Notes: a model not told the origin generated them from the letters alone. DNA of 64,000 bases from Malurus cyaneus samueli (GCA_009741485.1 CM019215.1:83620028-83684027); one strand, 5' to 3'; shown: positions 35,801-49,515, counted from the stretch's first letter. Numbers and translations: made by a program.

Positions 35801-38800
35801 AGGAAAAGGGCATTTGGTTTGGGTATCTCCAGCTAAACCTGGCCAGGGCGATGAGTATCCCTCATTCTAAATTCATGTACAGTACATTAAGTGAAAACAA
35901 GCACTTACTGTGCTCATTCTTCCTTATATCAGTATTCACGGGGATTTGATATTGTCTTGGTGGAAAGGCTTGGTTCATCAATGCTCCAAGGTTATGGCTA
36001 AATACAAATTCCAAAGCGGATTTGTCTCACTGAGATCATGCTGCCTCATCAGCAAGCACACCAGCTTAGTGAACAGGGAAGGGTTTGTGCCTACCAAGAG
36101 GTAGTAGGGCAAGTGCAGCTTTGTGCAGACTTGGTGGCCCTAGGAAATGAAGGCCTGTCTCAGAACGAAAGTTGATGCAGTAGATGTATGAGATCTTTAT
36201 CCTTGGTGGGATATATACAACACTAGTGTGGAAGAGTCACGTCTAGATTTGATGTGGACATGGGTTTATCTCTTTAATAATGGGCAAAATATATTATTTT
36301 CCTGAACTCTGTTCTCCAGCTATGTCGTGGTTTTTTTTTTTTCTGGGAAAGAGTTAAGTTTGCAGTAGCTTGCATGATATTCTGTTTTGGATTTGCGGTG
36401 AACACAGGGGTGTTTTTGTTATTGCTGAGCCACACTTGCACAGCATCAAGGCCTTTTCTGCTTTGCCTTCTGCCCCACCAGTGAGGAAGAGGGCACAGCC
36501 AGGACTGCTGACCGCAACTGGCCAAAGGAATATCCCAGGACCACACAGTACCATGCCCAACAATAAAACATATGGGAAAGGAAGAAGGTGAGGAGGACAT
36601 TTTGAGCTATGGCATTTGCCTTCCCATGTAATTGTTATGTGTGACAGAGCCCTGCTCTTCTGGAGATGGTTGATGGGAAGTAGTACATTAATTTCTTATT
36701 TTGCTTTGCTTATGGACAAAGCATTTGCTTTACCTGGTGAACTGTTTTATCTCAGCCCATGAGGTTTTTCCCTTTTACCCTTCCGATGTTCTTCCCCATT
36801 CCACGTGGCTGTTAGGGCTGAGCTGCCTGCTGGGTTTAAACCACAAGAAGCTGGTAGACCACAGTGGTCACTGGCCTTTGCTAACCTTCTGGAGATCTAT
36901 TTACACAGGTAACCCAGAGCTCTGGTGCCTTCAGTAGCCGTTGTCTCTGGTGCTAATGGTTAGCTTTGCTGTGGCCAGGCAAAGCAAATGATTAAGGATT
37001 TAAGCAATATTAAAAAAGGTCAGCCATGCATCAGCTGTTCGTCATCCTTCACTGTACTGTACACATGCAGTGACCAGACTCAGAAGCCCCAGGCATGATG
37101 GGTCTTGGCAGGCTGGACATAGCCACGCCTGAGCTTGCTCAGCTGGACTCCAAGGGCAGCCTGAAACCCCTGCCCAAACAGCTGCTCATTAGGCTTGGAG
37201 GTGCTGAGTGTTCTTACTGAAAACTGCTCTGCTGACGGTCATGTTGGCTACTGTGAAGGATTGGGTGGTTGGGCACTGTATCTCCCTGAACTGGAAATGT
37301 GGCATTTGAGATACTTGGGTGATTAGTTTTAATGCTACGTATTAGGCAGAGGAGTATGGGCTAAGGCAGGTAAGCAGTGCTAATTACATGCTGAAAGAAT
37401 GCTGCAATCCTAATAGGTGGAAGCAGGCATGTGCTGTATCTCAAATCTTTTGTTGCTGCTCAGTGCTGGTGGAGATTGATCCTTCTGGTACTGTGCAGCT
37501 TTGGCTTCACTCACCTGTGACAATGTAGCTCTCTTCATGTCCTCTGCAAATGTCACTGACAATAAAAAGAATCTGACTGTACATATTGAAAGCCACATCA
37601 GGAGGTGGTGTACTTATGTGAGAGGAGTTGTCCTGTAGTATTTAAAACATTCTGTGTGACGCCTATTCTGGGTATTACACACCAGTCTTCTTTAAATCCT
37701 CACCCATTTTCCTCATCAGCTCAAGCCTAGATGAACAGGAAGGTTTGATTACCCTGTGAACCAGGATAGAACCCTTGCCACATCCTTGCTGGAAATTCTT
37801 GCATTATAATTTGTTTCTGACAAAGTGAACATGTAGAAAAGTATTTTTTGCTTTGCCATGCACACTAGTAATTTTGTGATGACTGTGTTTGACAACTAAT
37901 TGGCTTCTTACCAAAAGTGAAAACAATAGACACCTATTTTCAGCTGGGAAAGCCACACTCAGTATGTTCCCTGGCCAAGATAAAGCACTGAAGCAGCATG
38001 ACATAAAGTGCTCCAACATCCCTCCATGGCTTTTCTTTTTTAACAAATCTGCTAATGAACTTGCCTTTTTTTCTTCCATTCTCCTATGCCTCCTCTATTC
38101 TAGGCCATTGACTATTGATTGAAAGTATGTTTTCCTATAGTTAGGTTTTTCTTTTGAACTTGAACAAGTGTCTAAGTGCATGTTGCTTCTTGAGAACAGA
38201 CGTGTAGCTGTGTGTGTTACTAAAGGAGATGTGATCACAGACTTGGTGAGAGGTTTGGGAAGTTCTGACATGATGAAAAAATATTGTTAGCTAGACTGAA
38301 AATGAATCCTTAGAAAAATGTTTGACATGGCTCTAGTTATTTTTTCCTTGTTGCGTACTCTTGCTATGCTTAATATGTGGAAACTGCTGAGAATAAATCA
38401 GATTGTGAGGTAGATAACTCAACATATACTTGAAATTTCAAGTATACTTGATACTTGAAATGCTAACTGCTTTAACTGACAGAGGAATAGTAACATTATC
38501 TTTACATATGCCAGTTGCTAAAAGAGAAGTCATTCAACCTTTGAACACTTGCAGAGATGTTTGCAAAATATACTTCTCAGACATGATTAAAGTTGGAAAA
38601 GATTTTTCAAAATCTCTATTTATGGAATAAAAATGCATATGTTTCTTGTAAGTTAGAGTACTGTCTTCCATTTTACCTATTCATTGTAAATCCAGCATTT
38701 TCTATTAAACTCAGTCCAGGCAGGATGTTTAAATACAGAAGCAAAAAACAGTAAAAGTTGTTCCTGCTCCGTAACATCTTTTGCAATACCTGTTCTTGAA

Positions 38801-39310
38801 TTTTGTTTTCTTTTCTCAGCAGAATAGTCCTGATAGGTCATTTTCTTCCCCTTTTCCCTCCTTGCTTGCTTTGTCTTTGCCAACCATAACAACCCATGAA
38901 GCAGATACTTTTACATCTTCCAGCTCACAAGGTCCTGTGGGTATACCTAGCCATGAATCTCTTGGTGCTATACCAGCATCTTTCTGAGGAAGGAGCCGTA
39001 GAAGAAGAGAAGAACCTGTGTAAGGAGCTTGCTGGATCCCACTGCTCCTGGCTCCCTGGCAGGTGGGGAAAACAGGTAGTGTCCCTGCATCCAGCCATTT
39101 AGGATTGTTTATCTTGTGCTCCTGATGTTTTTTGTAGTCAGTGATGATGCATAAGATGCAACTGGTTTTGACTTCCAGGTAGACAAAGTCCATGAAGCAA
39201 CCAGTAGTCCCAAACATTTGTTGCTGGCAGAATGCTAAATAAACAGTAGCAACACCTACCTATGTGGGTGGCAATTAATCACATCAATCAACCAGATCAG
39301 CTAGCAAAGC
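26866..39310. other. unique non-coding DNA, no gene recognised
   Basis: The longest frame is 147 codons (29350-29793, minus), opposed by a 77- and an 87-codon plus frame. None resembles a known protein. G+C-richer patches occur at about 27060-27400, 29580-29830, 33260-33520, 36440-36960 and 37080-37200. The only notable structure is the palindrome at 38425-38460. A 133-codon minus frame at 38816-39217 is also unrecognised. Confidence 0.6.
38425..38460. repeat. 22-bp perfect palindrome plus third half-copy
   Basis: The perfect palindrome at 38425-38446 has arms TATACTTGAAA and TTTCAAGTATA with no spacer. A third half-copy, ATACTTGAAA (38451-38460), follows, so TTTCAAGTAT can pair with either neighbour. 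This is either cruciform-prone DNA or a chance AT-rich symmetry. Confidence 0.95.
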
Positions 39311-39362
39311 CCTTTTTTTTTTTTTTTTCTTTTCTTTCCTTTTGTTCCTTTTCTCCTCCCAC
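39311..39362. repeat. poly-T then polypyrimidine tract
   Basis: Sixteen T (39313-39328) are followed by a T/C-rich run to about 39362 with one purine interruption. Long polypyrimidine tracts of this sort can form triplex structures; nothing shows that this one does. Confidence 0.85.
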
Positions 39363-39904
39363 CCGCTCATTTCCTGGTTGTTGCTCCTGCTGGCGGTAGA
39401 CCTGGGTTACGTAAACCCTGTGTCACTTCTTGTCTGATGGCCTGACCATTTAATGCTCTCAGCCCAGTTCAGCAGAGGACTCCCAGCCTCCCTTTCAGCA
39501 TGGATTTCTTCTCTTTCTGTATTTCTTAGAGAGCTGAGCCAAAACTACTGCCTGTGGGCCTGTAGACTTGTGTGCTATATCCATTTGAACAACCCTCCTG
39601 GAAACTTTTGAACTCATTGTTTTAGCTAAATTTGATGGAGGAATAGAATTTTCAAAGATAAATTCCTACAGCTTTTCAGCTTTTCTAAAATCAATGCGCA
39701 GAGGAAAAAAGAAGTTAGTCACAGGGAAAAGTACCATCACAAATGTTATTTTTTTATATGACACCTGTAAGAAGAAAGACTTTCTGAGATATGGGACCAT
39801 GGAAAAACCATCCTTCAAAGCCTGCATAAGCATCAGTGGTAACTACTTGAGACACACAAGTCTAGTTTTGTTTTCCAGGCTTCTTTTACTTGTTTTTTAG
39901 GTGG

Positions 39905-39967
39905 TTTTTTTTTTTTTTTTTTGGGGGGGGTGTTTTGTTTTTTTTTAGGGTTTTTTGTTGTTTTTTT
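39905..39967. repeat. T18-G8 homopolymer junction and T/G-rich tract
   Basis: Eighteen T (39905-39922) pass directly into eight G (39923-39930), then TGTTTTG, more T runs, AGGG and TTTTTTGTTG. Three G-containing runs lie in a T/G-only strand. The exact lengths are unreliable in most assemblies. Confidence 0.9.
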
Positions 39968-41036
39968 AAATAGAAAGGCAATGGCAATTTTTTTATCAAA
40001 GCTAAAAAACAATAATTTTCTTAAAATTGGAGAATTATTTTCCTAGTCTTCCAGATTTTCTGGAAGAAATACTAGGTTTTCATACTAGGTTTAGACAGAT
40101 TTACCAATGTGAAGTGTTAGAGATTGCAGGAACTGGTGCTTGCAGAAAAATGCAGAAGTCGAGCCAGTAAGTGAAGTGACTGTGGCAGCTGATGGAGAAG
40201 AAACTATGATCCACTGGTGGAACTGGATATGTCTTAAAACACCAAACTCTGTTTTTTCCCAGGAGTGGAAAATATTGCATAACAATAATCTTTATTTCTT
40301 GGTGGATTGTAATTATAAAATAACTGAAATTTTTTTGTGGAGGAAATAATCAACTATAAAAAAAACTCAAGACCAGGACAATGCCCAGTCTTCCTTTCCA
40401 CACATGCTATTTCAAGTTCCTTCATTTTTTACCTCATAATGGGATCCCTGGGCTGTTTTTTATCACACTGTCTATGCTGTCATTTTTCCTGGAGCTGAAT
40501 TCAGCCATTACTAGAATCAAGACTTTGGCTGTGTATGATCCAGTGGGATCAAGCTTCCTGTTCAGTAACCTTTCCTCTAGCCCTGAATCTACTTTCATGT
40601 TGTACACCTAATGGAAGAGCAACCTAGGACTGGCATTTGGAGATGAGAAAGTAAATAATGTAAAAATGTCGTTCTGAAGTTGTGCTCTCTTACACAAAGG
40701 AATGGCTGTGCCATGCCAGACTATGTTTTCTTCTAGCCCTAAATTCTGTCTCCAAAGGTTTCCAATGTGGGTGTCTAAGGAAGTAGTGTATGGAAAGGGC
40801 AAATATGCGCTTCTAGCCTCCCATGATTTGTGGTGGTGAGATTTCCTGAACCACGATTAAGTCTTTGTATAATTATACAATGCTCTGAAAAATTCCAGTT
40901 GTAAAGGAATGTCTTATTTGTATACTAAAACATTAATTAATTATCCCTGCAATTTTTCTGCACTTGCCAGGCAATAGCTATTTTATCTCCACAGTGGTGG
41001 TAATCAATTACCACATAATAAGCTAAGAAATACCAG

Positions 41037-41057
41037 AAAAAAAAAAAAAAAAAAAAA
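41037..41057. repeat. 21-base poly-A tract
   Basis: An uninterrupted run of 21 A is followed by CCAACCGAAACC. I see no retrocopied gene upstream, so it is scored only as a homopolymer. Confidence 0.9.
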
Positions 41058-43353
41058 CCAACCGAAACCTGCAGGTGGGAAATTTTTGCCACTGCCAGTA
41101 GCTGGGCAGATAACAGTTTATTTCCGTGCAGTCTACGAGATGTGAGCAGTATTAACTTCCTTTTTCGCATCAACCTGTGCAAGTTTTGCAGCCAGCCTGA
41201 TTTGTGGGTACTCAGCATTATGCGGTCTTTGTGTGAAGCTGAAGGAGGTGAAGAGCTTTATTTGGTGGTTCAAGCTCATAAGAACCTCATATTTAGGCTG
41301 GAAGGCTTGAGGTGCATGTTCCCACCCAGTGTGCAACCAAGAGAGGGTTTCAGGCTACCCTAATCTTCATGCAGTTGGTAATAGACAGGTTGGGGATGCA
41401 GAAATTGTTTCTCAATAGCTCACAGGTTATTTTTGAAACTCAACCCTTTTAATTTATTTAATGGCCTAGGCAGCAAATGCCACAGTGGAATATTGTTGAC
41501 TTGTGACACAGTATGCACTAGCTTTTAGTATATTAAATAGCTCATTTTGATTCTGTCCTAAAACGGAATCCTTTTGTATCTTGTATGTTCATTACATAAG
41601 AAACGACCATAAACCATGACCTTAGTCCCCGGCCCTAGTGGAAAGCATATTGAATGAATATCTCTCTTCATTGCGGTCCTTGGCAATAACAGGTTTAATT
41701 TGGTGAATTTAGACTTGAAGTTTATTCCTGTAGAAGTTATAACAAAGGCTGCATATTTCTCAAAGCCTTAAAATGTCACTACAAAAATATAATTTCCTAG
41801 ATTAGAATAACTGATCCAAAGCATAGGAACCTCTTTCTCTACTGTATAGATTGCATTGTAGATCCAGTTAATGCTCCAGGGAGAAATGACATGGTCACAT
41901 GAGGAGTGGTGAAGTAATAGAGACTAAAGTATGAGATTCCATGTTTTTATTTCTACAGTACTTTGTTAAAGTGTCAGTGGTTTTTTTCAGTGATTTTTAA
42001 AATTTCAGTAATTTATTGCTCCAGATCAAATGTCTAGTTCCACTTGAATGACAGTGGCTTAAGCATTCAGCATATTTTAGACTCAATTCACTTATCAGAG
42101 TTCAAGTTTAAAAAAAACCTAACCAACCAACCAATCACAAAAAACTCCCCACAAAAATGAAAACAAAACTCCTAGAAGCCGTGTCTTAAGAATTCAGTCA
42201 CACAAGAGTGAAGCAGCTGGTTTGAAGGAGTATTGCATCCATGTTAGGGAAAGCACTAAGGCACTGTCCAGGAATTTGTTGTCAGCAAAATTTATAAAAA
42301 CACCTACATGGAATGCTTTAGCAGATTTTGTTCAAAAACTCTGCAGTCCTTTGAAATGGAAGGCTACCAGAAGTTGACAGTGGTGATGTTAGCCTGCCTA
42401 CTGCTGGGTCCTTGACTTGTCATTTCTTTCAAATATTTTGGGCTGTCACCTCCCTTAGCTTTTTGCATCTATTTACTTTTTAAGGTCATTTCTCTACTAA
42501 AGAATTTAGAGTCTCAAGTCTGGAACACAGCACGTTGGGCTGCTGTATTGCTGAACTAGCTTTTTTTATACCCTTTTTTTCCTCACCAGATTAGATGACA
42601 TTGCTTCCACTAAAAGGTTGATTCACTTCAGTGATTGACAGGAAGGTGAACAAGAGATTTGAAAGCTTCAGAACAGAAATCCCTTTACTAAATCAGGCAT
42701 GTTCTGCTTTTTACAAAATTAGCTCCTCCAGCTCCATCAGGGATTAACATTTTTTGCAGCTTGGAAGATGGTGTACAAAAAAAGAAATCCTTTGTGGTGC
42801 TGTTAAACAGCTAGCAGTGCCGAAGTAGATTATGCCATTATTTGCTTAGAAGAAAAACAACACTTGCAATCTGACCTTAATGAAGTATTTTTACTATGTT
42901 CAGCAATTGAAACATAAGATCAGAACCTAACTACCTAAGTGGTAAAATGGCTAGCATTTACATCTTCTACCAGTTAACTACTGCTCGTGAGTTCTTTAAC
43001 AATTTGGTGTCACTTAAATTCCAATAATTCAGTGAACTTCCATGTCAGAGTTTTGTTTGTCCACTGATCTAGACACAGTATCTGTATAGGAATAAAAATA
43101 TGTTTTGCTTATGTCCACAACTGAAGGCTAAGGGGGTGTAGCTTGGTCTGAATAACCAACAAATGTGCTGCTTTTTCATTCTCTCCTCTTTCTCACCTTG
43201 TCCTCCATCACATTCAGAAGAAGTAACACTCCTTATGAGAGCTCCACTTCTCACCAAGACGTAGGGCTGAAGTTTAATGCATATCTAGAGTCCCTTTACG
43301 AGAAATAACTTTTAAGTGATGAAACTCTACCGACCACACAGCTGAGGAGCAAG

Positions 43354-43401
43354 GATATTTTCAGATATTTTCAGATATTTTCAGATATTTTCAGATATTT
43401 T
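43354..43401. repeat. 10-bp minisatellite, about five units
   Basis: The 10-base unit CAGATATTTT is repeated in perfect head-to-tail copies, preceded by a partial copy (GGATATTTT), giving about 4.8 units. The copies are identical, so the array is either young or kept uniform by slippage. It ends at TCTTTCTTTG. No gene is nearby. Confidence 0.95.
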
Positions 43402-46400
43402 CTTTCTTTGCAGACTCATAGAGAATCCTGAATTCAGAGACCAAAGGGAGAGCACTGTTGCTGGGAAAAGAGAGGAGGTTCAAAAGTCAGGGGGCTTCAT
43501 GGTGCTGTGATTCTGTAAGAACATGAAGGTAAGCATCATGGTGTTACCATTAAGTTTTTGTGTTCCCTGCTTGATCCTTTTGTTTTGTAGAACCAAGGAG
43601 GAGGATTATCTCCTCAAACAGTGTCATTCCCAGTAAAGCATATCTCCTTAAGCACCTTGTCTCTTGCCCACCCTTTATTTCTTTTCTGCTCAAAATACCC
43701 ACACTTCTCTTACTGGTACTCATTTATTTTTAGAGGGTGATGTTTCATTGTGCCTTATATTTAATAATTTTGTCTCTGAGCAATATATATAGGAATACAC
43801 CTGTTTCTCTTGTTTTGCTCTCCTTTTTTGCATAAACAAATCTGGGAATCATTTTCTTTGAAAAGGTTCTTTTCAAAATGTGGCCTTCTCAAGATATTTC
43901 AGGCCCTAACTTTGAAAATATCCTGGTGGACTTACCTTGAGAATTTTTATTGCTCTCTCCCTCATTTGAGTCATGTGGACAAGTTTTCTGTGTTTTTCCA
44001 AGTTCTCTTAATCTTCAAGAAAGAAGTGACAAGTAGTGGAGTAACAAGGAGTTAGTTTGTAATGTCTGCAGATGAAGAGAAAATGAGGAATTTCTGGCAC
44101 CTGATGTTTGAAAATGCATTTTGAGGGTTAATTAAACAGTGAATCTCTGATAGAGAGGTACTCTGGTTAGGGTGCAAACTTCAGGCCTCAGTTTTATTAT
44201 CTGCAACTGTTTTGATCAAATTGCTGAGAAAATATGGGGAAGACTCCTAATGACACAGACCCAAGGAAATATATCACTGAAATGAGAACATCAAGATTTC
44301 CGCTTAGTGTGAAATGCCACCCAAAGATGCTTTTCCAAAGACTTTCTGGTTCTCTCTTGGAAACCTTACAAGCTTTTGTTTCCCCTCGGGACTTCTAGAA
44401 TTTCCCTGTTTAGACTGGAGGGTCTCTGAAGCGGAGGCTGTTTTGATAAACTATGTGTACAGCACCTTACACAATGGAGCTCTGATCACAGCCTGCATCT
44501 CCACGTTATGGCAATGCAAATAAATATATGAACAACTGTCCCTCGAACAGGAAGGAAAATAAAAATTGGATCCCCCAGAGTATTGACGTATATATGGTAG
44601 CCAGTCTCCTATCAAAATATTGTTGTATTTGTTGAAATCCAAGATTTAGTAGATGTTCAGCCTTCTTAGCGTGGCAGAAGGACTCTCCCATTTTGTCCTA
44701 TATCCTTGTGCAGAAGTTTTTGCTTGTTTACTTTTTATCCTGTTTTGCCCGACACTAGGGGAGACTTTGTTTTACTAACATTTGTAGTCATGACTTTGAT
44801 CTGCAACAGGAAAGCTCAAGATTGGCTTCTTTGCCCGTGGGGAAACAGATGAGATCAGAATATGCCAGTTTTAAAAACCTCAATAGGTTGGCTCTAGAAG
44901 AAATAGTTCTTGTTCCTTAGTTAATTGCAAATTACATCTTTACTTTTTAACAAAAACCCTGTTTTCTACACATGATTATTCATTTGTGAAGGCTGGAGGC
45001 TGATTTCTATTTATTCCGGACGCAGATGAGGTTATTTGTTCCTTGTAAATAAAAGAAATATTGTAATTTCCAAAGTCTCATTTACTGCAGGTTTTTGGAC
45101 TTGCTTGTTTTCTAATGTTCCTCTGTCATAGCATTTGTTAACAAAATTGTCACTCTTGGCAAGTACTTCCAAATATGTGTCGTTATAGGCCAGGGTAGTG
45201 AAATATCAGATTGGGTGTGGGTAATAAAGGATTCCCCTTGTTTCAGCAAGCTCTGGGCAACTGCACCAGCGATCATGACTAAGCTTATTTTAGACCAACT
45301 TCCCTCTTTACTGACAAGGAAGAAAGCGGGATTTATTCAAGGACATTCTGGAGAATCAATGAGAGGAGCACCAGAGAAGCAGATGAAGGTCATGCCAACT
45401 CTGTTGGTTTCTCCTGCCATAGTGCTTGTGGTGACTGGGCAGAGAAGTGCTGGCAACTGTGCTTTGCCCTCAGTGGTCAGCCTTTGGAGCAAGGCATGCT
45501 CCAACTCCTGCTCTGGGATTCTGCAGTCACAAGAAGGACCTCAAGTAATGGTGTCTCTGAGTCTTCTGGTGGGTAAAAAAATTCTGGAAATAAGTCTGAA
45601 TGTGCTAAACCACCAGGCTCTTTGCTGGCAGCTGCAAGAGACTGGATATTGCAGCACACCTTAAGAAACAGGTGACTGTGTAGCCTGCTACAAAAACTGA
45701 CTTGTGCAAAACAGAGTGTGGTGGCTCAGCCATATCCCCTGTACACCCATCTGTGCTCGGTTGGACCTGCAAGGCATTTCCCTGTTTCTACTTGTTCGCC
45801 CTGGAAATGGAGGGAAGAGTCTGCCCACATTCCTCCCCTGCTACGCTGTGACTGTTCAAGACACACTACATGACAGGTGTGCGAATGGCTGGAGAAGGAT
45901 CTTCCTCAGTGCTAGCTTTCCTCTTCTAGACACTTCCTCCTTGCCTCTTCATGTGAAATGAGCAGTTTGCAGGAGTACAGAAAATCCTAGGGGCTATAAG
46001 GACTCATCAGGTACTCAGAAGAGTTTTACAGAAATACTTATTTAAAGTTGAAAACAAATTTTCTTTGACCTTTTTCATGCCTTGTTTGTGCTTGTTTGCC
46101 ACCAGTGTTCATGTTGGTGCAATTTGGGGCTGGGGGGTATAGGAGTGGTCATAGAATAATAATTAAATTGGAGTATTTGCAGCAAGGCTTTTCATTAGCA
46201 CCAGAGAAGTGACTGTCTATAAGAAAGAACCTTAAGGCATCATGAAAGCAAAACAAAACAGTTATGTCCAGTCTGAACAACTCTGGTTATGAATTTAGCT
46301 TTTAACAATCCTTACAAAGTGTTCAGTCATTATTAACAAAATTATGTAATAATTATAATAATAATTTTGCTTGAATAAATATGAGAACTCTGGAGTGGGT

Positions 46401-47096
46401 GACTGCCAACAGTACTATCTTCTCTTTCATATTGTTTTTTCATCAAATGTTATCATGTTATGTGTTAGCTGGCTACCAGGACAATCTAAGATTATAAACA
46501 GAAGAGTTTCTTTATCCCATCATAGGAAAAAAAAAGGAAGTTGTCCATAATTCTCTTTGCAGTTTATGGACTATATAATGTGAAGTGGTTGAAGCCCTCT
46601 AAGACAGTGCCTTTCAGTCTTCTTTCCCCCAAAGCATGTGCTAAACGTTTTGATTTTTGTCGTGCTGGGAAACTACAGAACATATCCATGTAAGTTGTTC
46701 AGAGCAAGAAATACGTCACTTTTCTTTGGAAGAACATTGTACTTGCTGGCAAACTTTGTCTTGAACAAACATTGTGAAATTTTGGTTTGGGCACCCATTC
46801 AAGAATACCCCAAAACTGTATCCACTGGGAAGGATTCCTGTATTTGTGCAGCAGTTTCTAGATGAATACAGTCTCTCTCAGGAATGAGGGAATTTGTTAA
46901 GGTAGCATTAAAAAATCTGTCTCAAACTCTACCTATTCTGGTTTTAAGATCCAGAAAACAAGTAAGCCAACTGTTAAGGAGTATGCCTGGCAGGTACCAG
47001 CCAGTTAGACGGTAGCGTGACTTTCACATGAACTTCCTGTAGATAACTTAGCCTTACAGCAAATCCTATAATTCTCTTCTCTTATCCATCTCAAAT

Positions 47097-47113
47097 ATTG
47101 CAATTATTGCAAA
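47097..47113. promoter_or_regulatory. tandem C/EBP-type half-palindromes
   Basis: ATTGCAAT (47097-47104) and ATTGCAAA (47106-47113) are adjacent C/EBP-like sites, nine bases apart start to start. Function is untested, and chance occurrence is plausible. Confidence 0.2.
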
Positions 47114-49515
47114 TATGACTTGGGCATTTCATGAGGCATTAATCATCTTTATCAGATATTTGGCTTCAGAAATTATTTTGTAATGCTGTTTACTTTGTTA
47201 CTCAGAGATGAGTTATTACAGAACAGTAGTGTTGGCCATGGGAAAAGGCTGAAAGGAGGTGAAAGGCTTTATCCTTTGCATTAAGAAGCAATTGAAGAAT
47301 GATTATGTGGCTAGGTGTGCACTTTCAAAGGCAGCTATGCCTGTTCTTTGCCATCAGACAGTGAATAACGGTTCCATGGTTTGTTGCTGTGTTTGGTTTT
47401 CCCTCCAATTCCTCTTTCCACCAAAGTCAGCATGCCTACAAGGTATAACTTCATTGGCCATCAGTGCCCATCAGCCATCAGATGATCTAAAAAAAGGAAT
47501 ACAACTTCTAACTTGGACTTTTGAATCCTGTGGTGTGTGCATGTGCTGTTTTTAAAATATGTTGAATCCAAATTCTGGGCTTGGCTGGAGGAATATGCAA
47601 TACGAATCCCAATTGTTCAAATCCCAGCCAGGGTATCTGCCCTGCTCGCAACTGCAAGATTGCTTAATTGAATTTAATGAGGTTGTCCATGTGCAACACA
47701 ATTGGCAGGTAGTTGCCAGAAACATCTGATGAGCACTCCTGATATTCTGCTCCATAGGGCTGGCTTTCTGTAACCAGCAATGGGTCAGGTTACTGTACAG
47801 CTTCTGTGTAGGAGGATGTCACAAAACATCATTTCCCAACCTAGTTCTCTGCTCCTGAGACAAACTATTTAGGTGACTTGGATGAACTGTCCAGACTTCT
47901 CCCAGATATCGTGATTTGAACTTGCAGGTCAGCATGATACATGGAGTTAATATCTCCCGCAACATGTGGGTGGAGTGTCTTCTGATTTTTGCTGTGATTG
48001 AGTAGATGGGCATATTGCAGCCCAGTAGTGTTTGACATTACCTTTCACACAGCGTTTATGGCTGAGATGTCCAGCAGTGAATTGACTTCTAGGAGTGTGT
48101 GGTTTGTTCTCCATAGCCACATGGTCCTCCAGCAGCATATGGAAGCCATGAACTAGACAGTGAAGCAGAATCAGCCTCTTCTTCAGCTGGCATTCTTTCT
48201 CTGCCCCTGCCGTGCTATGGCTGAGTCTCTGAAAAATTAATTCCCCAGTAATTGCCCCTCAGGTGAAACTGTTACCTAAAATTTGGTTAAAAATGAAAGG
48301 AGCCATTGTTCCAGTCCTCTAGAGATTAGTTATTAATCTATGTGATAGGCACAGGCTAGAAATCACAAGTGTTTTAAGGTCGACATGTGGTTAAACTGTG
48401 AATATGAAGTGGGGTGATTTGGTTTTGCTATTTCTCAAAAAAAAATCAATTTTACCTGATCTTATTCCAAAGTTTAAGAGCAGACACAGGGAAATGAGAA
48501 GCATATGATCTGCAGTCCTGAATATTTTGTCACCTTAAAATAGAGGTGGTTGGTTTCTACAGAATATTTTGGTTTTAGATTCAGGTGTCTTCACACAAAG
48601 GAATTCTCATTTTCTCAGTTCCCTTCCCTTCTTGGTTTGTTATTAAAGTAAAGTAAAATACTCTAAATAGCTTTTTCATTTCTCTAACAGCTCTATATAG
48701 TTAAGAAAATGAGACCAACCTTGACAAATAGGCTTGGGAAATTGACAGGGAAATGCAAAGGCTGGTTTTGCTTGTGGGATGTGAACTGGCCCTGCAAATC
48801 TGAGAAAAACTTGCACTGCTTTTTGAACAGTGAGGCTTGTAAAGCTTGGCTGATTCTTATAAAAAGTTTCTTGCTCAAGCTTCATGGAAATTAAAGTATG
48901 AAGAGAAGGTTCTTTATTTTAAAAAGTGTTATTTAATATTAAAGCATAAACATCTATAGTATCAAGAAGGGTTTGGAATGATGGAATGGGGTCTGGGCCT
49001 GAGGGAAATGCTCCTGTCTCTCACCTCTGGGGCTTTCTTCTGCTACTTAAGCTTGGGAATGTGTCTTTCAGGATAATTCCAGTCAGATGGGAACTGCTGG
49101 AGAATCATCATGATTTTAGTATATTGGCTGCCTTTGTTTCTGTTACAGAGGCCCACAATATTTAGTAGGAAGCCTGGGAATACTTTTGTGTAAGAAACAG
49201 CATAGTTCTCATGTCTACATGTTCCTAGTGTCCTGCATTCAGGGATGATGAAATGATTTCTGCCTCTGAGAAGAGATAAATGAATACCAAGCCCAGAGGG
49301 AAAGAAACATTCCAGAACTTGACTGGGAGAGGGGTAGTTGCAGAAAAAGGACAAAAAAGAATGTCTACAAATAGGAGGGTTTCTCAAGTAGGACAAGGTT
49401 TTGCAAGAAACCTTCATATTGGAGAAAAGTGGGCCATGGAGAAAAAAGAAGCAGATATGGAAACAGAGCATATGGATTGCGCCAGCAAAATGGAAACAAC
49501 CAAGTTTCCCTCTGC

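Larger units (their letters stand above)
41058..49515. other. unique non-coding DNA, no gene recognised
   Basis: It contains the 10-bp minisatellite (43354-43401) and an AT-rich patch around 46330-46375 (TAATAATTATAATAATAATTTTGC). The longest frame in the window, 149 codons at 45215-45664 on the plus strand, has no domain I can name and overlaps a 60-codon frame on the other strand. A 142-codon minus frame at 49043-49471 is likewise unrecognised. Confidence 0.6.

Noticed and set aside
44745..44762. CGACACTAGGGGAGAC, another CTCF-like word.
   Set aside because: The AGGGG core is present, but the required downstream GC is replaced by AG.
45215..45664. Longest open frame in the window (149 codons, plus).
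   Set aside because: No domain or family signature; the length fits chance for 64 kb in six frames, and the opposite strand is also partly open.
46149..46175. TCATAGAATAATAATTAAATTGG, resembling a CR1 3' end.
   Set aside because: Only about 23 bases with a gap resemble it and no CR1 text follows.
47580..47630. A-box-like TTGGCTGGAGG and B-box-like GTTCAAATCC at tRNA spacing.
   Set aside because: The bases around the B-box-like word do not form a T-arm stem and no acceptor stem can be drawn, so this is not a tRNA or an evident tRNA-derived SINE.
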